DNA from: Streptomyces longhuiensis | GTDB lineage: Bacteria > Actinomycetota > Actinomycetes > Streptomycetales > Streptomycetaceae | NCBI RefSeq assembly: GCF_020616555.1 | Contig: NZ_CP085173.1 | Span: forward strand, 434,001 to 498,000 | Length of the DNA stretch: 64,000 nucleotides | Direction: 5' to 3' | Part shown: piece by piece, positions 60,937 to 64,000 of the stretch | How positions within the stretch are numbered: position 1 is the stretch's first letter | Layout: each line of letters opens with the position of its first letter | Notes under the pieces: generated by a model | Database searches by the model: none | Told to the model about the DNA's origin: nothing | What the model saw: only the letters and a program-made list of their open reading frames with translations | Made by a program: the position numbers and the translations under genes

Positions 60937-61296
60937 TTAGCCGTGGACCTGAATCTCGCCCAGGAACCAGCCGCTGACCTCGTCGAGTCCGATTCGGAAC
61001 AGCCCGCCGTGTTCAGGGAAGGCGGCTCCGCCGCTGACCACCTTGCCGCCGTTCAGGTGGAGGTAGTTGCTGTTCTGCTCGGGCTCCTCCGTCGCCCAGG
61101 TGAAATCGGCGGAGAAGGCGCTCGCGCGGCTCGCCGAATCGCCGAGTTGCTCGGCTATGTGCTCGGCCCAGACGGTGTGCGGTACTACCTCTCCCGTGAC
61201 CGTGGTGCCGCATACGACGAGTGTGATCGGTAGCGTGAGGGCCTCGCGCTCCACTCGGTCAGTCAACCTCTTCAACAGGGGATCCACTTTGCTCAT
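60937..61296 (-). CDS. GvpU-like gas-vesicle accessory family protein
   Basis: A 119-residue cytosolic protein. It reads EREALTLPITLVVCGTTVTG, then HTVWAEHIAEQL, NYLHLNGGKVVSGGAAFPEH and GGLFRIGLDEVSGWFLGEI. The order LT-x-x-ITL-V-G-TV-G ... YLHL-x-GG-V ... P-x-x-GG-x-x-R-x-x-x-V-x-G-x-x-LG matches the GvpU family. Other gas-vesicle genes are absent, so it is an orphan here. The start is ATG 61296 (MSKVDPLLKR). Confidence 0.65.
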   Translation of the reverse strand: MSKVDPLLKRLTDRVEREALTLPITLVVCGTTVTGEVVPHTVWAEHIAEQLGDSASRASAFSADFTWATEEPEQNSNYLHLNGGKVVSGGAAFPEHGGLFRIGLDEVSGWFLGEIQVHG

Positions 61297-61715
61297 GCCA
61301 AGACAGTAGCCCGCTGTCAGCTACGGCGAGCCGTCGGTCCGCGAACTGGTGTACGTCAGCAACAGGGGTCCGCCTGCGCGCGGTTACGGCGCGGCGATGA
61401 CGGCGCTCTGCGGGCCGTTCTATCTGGTTTCCTGGGGCACAGGCACCAGACCACAGTTCTGGCCGACGGGAGCCTCCCGTCGGTTGGTTCGGCGCTGAGG
61501 CTTGCGCAGATCCGTGACCTCCTCGCCGACCGATCACCCTCGGCGAGGAGCTGATCGGTGCCGGAGCCCGACCGCTTCGAAAGGTATGCCTGGCTCCTCC
61601 CCCACAACGGAACTTCTCACGAATGGCGCGGGCCGGCTCGACAGCGTCCGGACCTGGAGGAACCAACGCCCGGCGAGGGTCCGCGCCCGGCACGGCGTCG
61701 TTAGCGTCCGGCGGC
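61297..61715. other. Left flank of the IS5-type element
   Basis: No supported gene. Short plus-strand stretches have coding bias (RELVYVSNRGPPARGYGAAM) but are broken by stops. It may be remains of a gene disrupted by the element. Confidence 0.4.
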
Positions 61716-61798
61716 TTAGAACCCCTAACGAAATGGAGTGGCGGATGCACTCCTCGCAGGGCGACGATCGCTCGGTACTCGCCGATGAAGGGGCAACT

Positions 61799-62227
61799 AT
61801 GGGCGACATCGCTCCGGGGGAGCTCATCTCCCTCGCCGACGACGAGGGGAACAGCGTCACCGTCAACGTTCTGGGGCGTGATTTCAGATGGTCCGCCGGG
61901 CTGGAGGCCGAGATCATGGTCAGGACACCGTTCGTGTCCGGCCGTATCAACCTGGTGCTGTCAACCTCGAAGCTCGAAAGCTGGGCAGCTGCGTTGAACC
62001 TGCTCGACGCCGACGAGGACGTCGTCTGGATGGAGTGGGACAGAGGGCCGTCCATCTCCATCCAACTCACCGGCGAGCGTGACTGTCCGGAGGTGATCGT
62101 GGAGGACGAGTCGGGGTCCATGGTCACCGTGCGGGTGCCGCTCGTGCCGCCGGACGACTGGATCGCTGACCACCGGCAACGCCTGCACCAGGTGATGAAT
62201 CACTGGGTTCCGATGCTGTCAGAGTAG
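61799..62227 (+). CDS. DUF5959 family protein, inside the IS5-type element
   Basis: A 142-residue cytosolic protein. ATG 61799 follows AAGGGG; ATG 61745 in the same frame is less likely. It reads ELISLADDEGNSVTVNVLGR, MVRTPFVSGRINLVLSTSKL, ESWAAALNLLDADEDVVWME and PEVIVEDESGSMVTVRVPLV, then DDWIADHRQRLHQV. This is the all-beta pattern of streptomycete DUF5959 proteins (D-EGN-V-V-VLGR, WMDWD-type turn, W-x-x-HR). The function is unknown. It ends nine bases inside the transposase 3' end and lies within perfect terminal repeats, so it moves with the element. Confidence 0.75.
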   Translation: MGDIAPGELISLADDEGNSVTVNVLGRDFRWSAGLEAEIMVRTPFVSGRINLVLSTSKLESWAAALNLLDADEDVVWMEWDRGPSISIQLTGERDCPEVIVEDESGSMVTVRVPLVPPDDWIADHRQRLHQVMNHWVPMLSE

Positions 62228-63033
62228 GGAGACAAGCCGCCGCCAGCAGATGAGTGCACATCCCAGGGTGAGGAAGGCTTCGTGGATGTCGTCGCGGATC
62301 TCCCAACGGATCCGCAGGCGGCGGAACCAGTGCAAGTGCGCGAACGCGCGCTCGACAAACCAGCGTTGGGCACCGAGGCCGGAACCATGCTCGGTTCCGC
62401 GGCGGGCGATGACCGGCTTCACGCCGAAGTCCCAGACGAGCCGGCGGTACTTGTCGTGGTCGTAACCGCGGTCCGCAAGTACGGCGTCCGGGCGGCGGCG
62501 AGGTCGGCCGCGCTTGCCTCGCACGGGCGGTACTGCTTGAAGCAGTGGGATGAGCTGGGTGACATCATTGCAGTTGCCGCCGGTCAGAGTGACCGCGAGC
62601 GGGATGCCGGTGGCGTCCGTGATCAGGTGATGCTTGCTGCCGTTTCTGCCCCGGTCAACAGGACTTCGTCCCGTCTTGGCGCCCCCTTTAACGCGCGGAT
62701 GTGGGAGCCGTCGACTGCGGCCCAGGAGAAGTTCAGGGCGTCCGCGCCACGGAGCTTGGCGAGGAGGACCTGGTGCAGCCGGGTCCATACGCCGGCCTCG
62801 GCCCACTCGGCCAAGCGCCGCCAGCAGGTCATACCCGAGCCGAAGCCGAACTCCTGCGGCAGGTGTTCCCAGGCAACCCCCGTATGCAGCACGAACAGGA
62901 TGCCCTGGAACACCAGTCAGTCCGGATGGCGCTTTCGTCCCGGATGCCGCGTCCGCCGTTCCACCTTCGGCAGCAACGGCTCGATCACCGCCCACAGCGC
63001 GTCATCGACTTCCCACGGCTTCGACCGAGCCAC
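62219..63033 (-). CDS. IS5-family transposase, two frames joined by -1 shift, with an early stop
   Basis: GTG 63033 starts ARSKPWEVDDALWAVIEPLL and PKVERRTRHPGRKRHPD; a TGA at 62919-62917 then interrupts. The same frame continues LVFQGILFVLHTGVAWEHLP, FGFGSGMTCWRRLAEWAEAG and SWAAVDGSHIRALKG (first catalytic Asp). At AAAGGGG (62683-62689 on the minus strand) the reading passes to the -1 frame: GGAKTGRSPVDRGRNGSKHH, LADRGYDHDKYRR (second Asp) and VERAFAHLHWFRRLRIRWE (Glu). A -1 frameshift is normal in this IS group. The TGA is not, so this copy is probably inactive unless read through. Confidence 0.8.
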
Positions 63034-63310
63034 AACCACACCCCCGGATCATCAGTCCCGGAGCGATCCAACCACCTTGAAGATCATTTCGTTAGGGGTT
63101 CTTATCCCGCTACCCGGGACTACAGCGTCCTGTGAGTCGTAATCCCGACCAACTCACAAGGGAAAAGAGGCACTTACCGTATCCTGCACGTCATCCAGGC
63201 CAGACTCTGCCGCGACATGTTCGCCCCATCCGACCCCTCCGAGGGCCAGGGCTGGAGACGCGGTGCGGAGCCTCGATCCACAGCCTCGCACCGCGTTCTG
63301 CACGCCTCGG

Positions 63311-63733
63311 TCACACGCTGAGACGGCCAACTTCTTGTGGGTCCAAACCGGTCAGCTGAGCGATACGCGACGCGGGAATGCCGGCAGTCAAGGCCCGGTG
63401 GACCAGAGCCTGCCAGTCCTGCGTGACATCCCGGAACTCCAGCAGCTCCGCCTCCACGTCCGTGATGGACTGGGGCGCACACTCCTGTTGGACCCTCAGC
63501 GTCTCTTCCTCGCTCAACGGAACCGGCAAGCGCTCTACGTCCGGAGGGATCAGGGTTTGCGCCTCGGAGGGAAGAACCCGAACCTGCTCGGAGGTCGCTG
63601 ATACGTCGTGGGCCTGCAACCAGCCGTGCACGGCCGGCGTCTCCGCACATTCCAGAAGGCCCACGGCAGCAAGAGCAGCCCCCAACCGCGGATGCCGGTC
63701 GGAGAGCAAGAACAAGTACGCGTCATCGGCCAT
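63311..63733 (-). CDS. Hypothetical protein with C-terminal helix-turn-helix-like segment
   Basis: A 140-residue acidic protein. The N-terminus is MADDAYLFLLSDRHPRLGAA, followed by helical LAAVGLLECAETPAVHGWLQ. The middle is rich in Glu and Pro (PSEAQTLIPPDVERLPVPLS). The last 35 residues (WQALVHRALTAGIPASRIAQ then LTGLDPQEVGRLSV) have the spacing of a helix-turn-helix. No family name can be given. The start is ATG 63733. It lies just outside the right end of the IS5-type element. Confidence 0.55.
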   Translation of the reverse strand: MADDAYLFLLSDRHPRLGAALAAVGLLECAETPAVHGWLQAHDVSATSEQVRVLPSEAQTLIPPDVERLPVPLSEEETLRVQQECAPQSITDVEAELLEFRDVTQDWQALVHRALTAGIPASRIAQLTGLDPQEVGRLSV

Positions 63734-63866
63734 TTCGGCATCGCTTTCGATCGGTCATCAGCGGTGCCCTGATGCTAGCGCTCCTGAGCAGCCACGAGCC
63801 CCCGGCTGCTACGGGAATGCATAGAGCAGTCCGACTCGCACTCACGGCTAAAAAGACGCAAAGGGC

Positions 63867-64000
63867 CTAGTCGAGTTCGACCTGCGCGCTGCGCACATTG
63901 GCGGACTCGGCGAAGGCCTTCCGGAGCATACAGCCGATGCGAACAGCGCTTTGGATAGAGAGCGGGCAATTTCCGGCGCAGCATCGGCAATGTGGCGGGC
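63867..64000 (-). CDS. C-terminal fragment of a gene running off the window
   Basis: A frame open from the window edge to TAG 63869-63867 encodes a Cys-rich stretch (PPHCRCCAGNCPLSIQSAVR) and a helical end (IGCMLRKAFAESANVRSAQV ELD). The CxCCxxxC spacing could bind metal. Too short for identification; another frame could be the real one. Confidence 0.3.
   Translation of the reverse strand, partial: PPHCRCCAGNCPLSIQSAVRIGCMLRKAFAESANVRSAQVELD

Larger units (their letters stand above)
61719..63101 (-). mobile_element. IS5-type element carrying a DUF5959 passenger gene
   Basis: GAACCCCTAACGAAATG (61719-61735) is repeated exactly inverted at 63085-63101. TTA flanks both ends (61716-61718 and 63102-63104), the TNA-type duplication of IS5 relatives. 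Between them lie a DUF5959 gene (plus) and a two-frame IS5 transposase (minus), tail to tail and overlapping by nine bases. The element is 1383 bases, about 500 longer than the usual IS5 elements of this group. Confidence 0.8.

Noticed and set aside
1..64000. tRNA, rRNA or riboswitch genes
   Set aside because: None could be recognised by eye: no cloverleaf-like GTTCGA context and no conserved rRNA segments. A covariance-model scan would be needed to exclude small RNAs.

Overview
The window is high-GC actinobacterial DNA and almost certainly comes from a Streptomyces chromosome. Reading frames are strongly G/C-biased at third codon positions, GTG starts behind AAGGAG-type ribosome sites are common, and the families present are typical of that genus: XRE, TetR, MarR, DeoR and ECF41 regulators, SpoIIE-type phosphatases, a PASTA-less Ser/Thr kinase, DUF5959, DUF6281-like and CGNR proteins. 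The region behaves like accessory or arm DNA. Single genes and two- or three-gene units alternate with transposase fragments from at least seven insertion-sequence groups (IS5, IS3, ISAs1, IS630, IS256, an IS5-like DDE_Tnp_4 group and a possible TnpB-type end). The one clearly conserved metabolic unit is a fructose PTS operon.

Layout. 0-2 kb: cut IS5 transposase, XRE regulator, truncated IS3. 2.2-6.4 kb: the most interesting unit. Two near-identical peptides of about 70 residues lie directly upstream of a membrane M50 zinc metalloprotease that carries a PqqD-like (RRE-like) domain; a secreted protein follows, and a small divergent gene faces the unit. It resembles an unmodified or minimally modified RiPP-like peptide/protease system. 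7.5-16.7 kb: small secreted proteins, an Asp-box (sialidase-fold) secreted protein, a leucine-rich-variant repeat protein with a Cys cluster, a membrane metallophosphoesterase. 17-24 kb: two divergent regulator/hydrolase pairs (TetR and CGNR, each near an alpha/beta hydrolase) and a secreted-protein gene cleanly split by an intact IS3-family element with a 4-bp target duplication. 25-31 kb: WYL regulator with divergent MDR reductase, membrane coiled-coil protein, mycoredoxin-like protein, and an ECF41 sigma factor between two VOC-fold genes. 31.8-38.9 kb: Ser/Thr kinase, VOC, SpoIIE phosphatase, lipoprotein, MDR reductase. 39-44.4 kb: degenerate transposases, a methyltransferase, and a secreted phospholipase D-like protein between inverted IS ends. 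44.5-49.2 kb: marR-MFS pump operon whose pump carries three beta-sandwich repeats, and a Tat-exported hydrolase. 49.4-53.4 kb: fruR-fruK-fruA, with a 51-codon ORF bridging fruK and fruA. 53.7-60.6 kb: CapA-like protein, a large sensor/SpoIIE phosphatase/ATPase, a GAP-family membrane protein, a BrkB/YihY membrane protein. 60.9-64 kb: GvpU-like protein and a 1.38-kb IS5-type element with perfect 17-bp ends and a TTA duplication that carries a DUF5959 gene.

How the parts work together: most genes are local modules (regulator plus enzyme or pump). Inverted repeats between divergent pairs are reported as candidate operators and strong hairpins between convergent genes as terminators. Function calls rest on family resemblance recognised by eye; no database search was possible.
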